NCBI GenBank assembly: GCA_021823045.1
Contig: JAKAPB010000158.1
Location: 1-5,725 of the forward strand
Length of the DNA: 5,725 nucleotides
Source: Actinomycetes bacterium
GTDB taxonomy: Bacteria > Actinomycetota > Acidimicrobiia > Acidimicrobiales > Acidimicrobiaceae
Reading direction: 5' to 3'
The translations under genes were made by a program, and so were the position numbers. The notes beneath the pieces are model-generated. The model worked only from the letters and a program-made list of their open reading frames with translations. It was not told the DNA's origin and made no database searches. Below are positions 4,251 through 5,725 of the stretch, one piece after another. The stretch's first letter is position 1; every line of letters starts with the position of its first letter.

Positions 4251-5725
4251 TTGAGTACTTCAACCTATGATTTCATTGTCGTTGGAGGCGGGTCTGCTGG
4301 GAGCGTCCTTGGAAACCGGCTTAGTTCGGATAAGTCCAACGAGGTACTGGTACTCGAAGCGGGGAGGATGGACTTCTTGTGGGACGTCTTCATTCACATG
4401 CCAGCCGCGCTCCCATTTCCCATTGGTAGCAAGTTTTACGACTGGCGCTACGAATCAGAGCCCGAACCGGAGTTGAATGGTAGGAAGGTCTATCACGCTC
4501 GTGGCAAGGTTCTTGGCGGTTCGTCGAGCATAAATGGCATGATCTTCCAGCGGGGAAACCCGATGGATTATGAGAAGTGGTCGAAGGATCCAGGCTTAGA
4601 GGATTGGGACTACGCACACTGTCTGCCATATTTCAAGAAGATGGAGACCTGCCGGGCGGGGGCCGACGAGTATCGAGGAGGGTACGGCCCGCTGATCCTC
4701 GAGAGGGGACCGGCGACGAATCCGCTTTTTGGGGCTTTTTTCGAGGCGGTCCAGCAGGCCGGTTACCAGCTGACCAAGGATGTAAACGGTTACCGACAAG
4801 AGGGTTTCGCCCCATTTGATAGAAATATCTCTCGGGGACGACGCCTCAGTGCGGCCCGTGCGTATCTTCACCCGGTCATGAGTCGACCCAATCTAAAGGT
4901 CGAGACGAGGGCTTTCGTAACCCGGATCCTCTTTGAGGGGACCAGGGCCGTTGGCGTTGAATACAGAGTAGGTAAAGGACCTTTGAAGATCGCAAGGTCT
5001 AAAGAGGTGGTGCTATCCGGCGGAGCTATCAACACCCCACAACTTCTGCAAATCTCTGGTATCGGTCCAGCAGCACACCTGAAGTCCTTGGGAATAGACG
5101 TGGTAGAGGACTTAGCCGGGGTAGGCCAAAATCTTCAGGATCACCTGGAAGTGTACATCCAGCACTCCTGTAAGCTCCCAGTCTCGGTGGCACCAGCTCA
5201 GTTGTGGCGAAATAGGCCCTGGGTGGGAATGCAGTGGTTGTTTTTGCGGAGCGGCCCCGGTGCGACGAACCACTTTGAGGCGGGTGGATTTGCCCGATCG
5301 AATCAAGACGTCGCCTATCCGAACCTGATGTTTCACTTTCTGCCGATAGCAATCCGCTACGACGGCTCTGCGCCGTCGAAGGGGCACGGCTATCAGGTGC
5401 ATATAGGCCCGATGAACTCCGATGCACGTGGATCGGTGATGGTCAAGTCGAAGGATCCTACGGTCCATCCAGCCCTTCGATTTAATTATCTCTCTACCGA
5501 TCAGGACAGAAGGGAGTGGGTCGAGGCAATTCGTACGGCACGGGAGATTTTGTCGCAGCCCGCATTTTCAAGCTTCGACGATGGTGAACTATCGCCCGGA
5601 CCCTCCGTTGGGACCGACGAGGAGATCCTCAACTGGGTTCGCAAGGACGCAGAGACAGCTCTGCACCCTTCGTGCACCGCAAAGATGGGTATCGACGATA
5701 TGGCGGTCGTCGATCCAAAGACCAT
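4251..5725 (+). CDS. betA: Choline dehydrogenase (BetA-type GMC flavoprotein oxidoreductase), 3' end beyond window
   Basis: The visible 491 codons encode a GMC-family FAD enzyme matching choline dehydrogenase, which oxidises choline to betaine aldehyde at the inner face of the membrane and passes electrons to the respiratory chain. Landmarks are the N-terminal dinucleotide-binding GGGSAG at residues 12-17, the ribose-binding Glu36 in VLVLEAG, GMC signature 1 around 84-107 ([13 protein letters not shown]), GMC signature 2 [15 protein letters not shown] at 258-272, [11 protein letters not shown], and the catalytic His472 in the ALHPSC block. E. coli BetA is about 556 residues, so some 65 residues, including the second active-site His/Asn, lie past the edge. 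The start must be TTG: an in-frame TAG touches it upstream, a strong RBS precedes it, and the first in-frame ATG (4368, residue 40) would remove the FAD fold. The protein resembles the actinobacterial BetA subtype from memory. Related GMC alcohol oxidases cannot be fully excluded. Confidence 0.92.
   Translation, partial: MSTSTYDFIVVGGGSAGSVLGNRLSSDKSNEVLVLEAGRMDFLWDVFIHMPAALPFPIGSKFYDWRYESEPEPELNGRKVYHARGKVLGGSSSINGMIFQRGNPMDYEKWSKDPGLEDWDYAHCLPYFKKMETCRAGADEYRGGYGPLILERGPATNPLFGAFFEAVQQAGYQLTKDVNGYRQEGFAPFDRNISRGRRLSAARAYLHPVMSRPNLKVETRAFVTRILFEGTRAVGVEYRVGKGPLKIARSKEVVLSGGAINTPQLLQISGIGPAAHLKSLGIDVVEDLAGVGQNLQDHLEVYIQHSCKLPVSVAPAQLWRNRPWVGMQWLFLRSGPGATNHFEAGGFARSNQDVAYPNLMFHFLPIAIRYDGSAPSKGHGYQVHIGPMNSDARGSVMVKSKDPTVHPALRFNYLSTDQDRREWVEAIRTAREILSQPAFSSFDDGELSPGPSVGTDEEILNWVRKDAETALHPSCTAKMGIDDMAVVDPKT

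Noticed and set aside
4267..4476. Short plus-strand ORF starting at ATG 4267
   Set aside because: It lies out of frame inside betA, whose frame carries clear FAD and GMC motifs from the TTG at 4251.
5029..5468. Minus-strand ORFs opposite betA
   Set aside because: They overlap a conserved GMC coding frame, and their translations look like low-complexity shadow sequence without recognisable domains.

Overview
The window reads as a stretch of bacterial chromosome with moderate GC, judged by eye at a little over 50%. It carries three complete protein genes and one that runs off the right edge. The genes are related in biochemistry: quaternary amines (choline and betaine) and tetrahydrofolate (THF) one-carbon metabolism. 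The BetA-type protein resembles the choline dehydrogenase subtype I associate with Actinomycetota, and there is a likely leaderless gene and a TTG start. A moderately GC-rich actinobacterium, perhaps of the Acidimicrobiia kind, is therefore my best guess. This is inference from remembered protein similarity, not from a search.

Layout, left to right. Positions 58-1497 (+) encode an MttB-superfamily corrinoid-dependent methyltransferase without pyrrolysine. Positions 1506-2108 (-) encode 5-formyl-THF cyclo-ligase, convergent with the first gene and only 8 bp from it. A 180-bp divergent regulatory region (2109-2288) follows; it holds an extended -10 and two leader hairpins, the second ending on the ribosome binding site of the next gene. 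Positions 2289-3998 (+) encode formate-THF ligase (Fhs). A 252-bp intergenic region (3999-4250) holds a short intrinsic terminator and three further inverted repeats. From 4251 to the edge (+) lies a choline dehydrogenase (BetA), read from a TTG start and lacking roughly its last 65 residues.

How they may work together (inference). BetA oxidises choline to betaine aldehyde, the precursor of glycine betaine. The MttB-like enzyme would take a methyl group from glycine betaine or a related quaternary amine onto a corrinoid protein. The methyl group would pass to THF and be oxidised to formyl-THF. Fhs, running in reverse, could then release formate and make ATP, and the cyclo-ligase would recycle the inhibitory by-product 5-formyl-THF. 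The corrinoid protein, the second methyltransferase, MetF, FolD and betaine aldehyde dehydrogenase are not in the window, so the pathway is a hypothesis to test on the flanks.

No tRNA, rRNA, CRISPR array, insertion sequence or origin was seen. The notable non-coding signal is the structured fhs leader and the row of inverted repeats upstream of betA.
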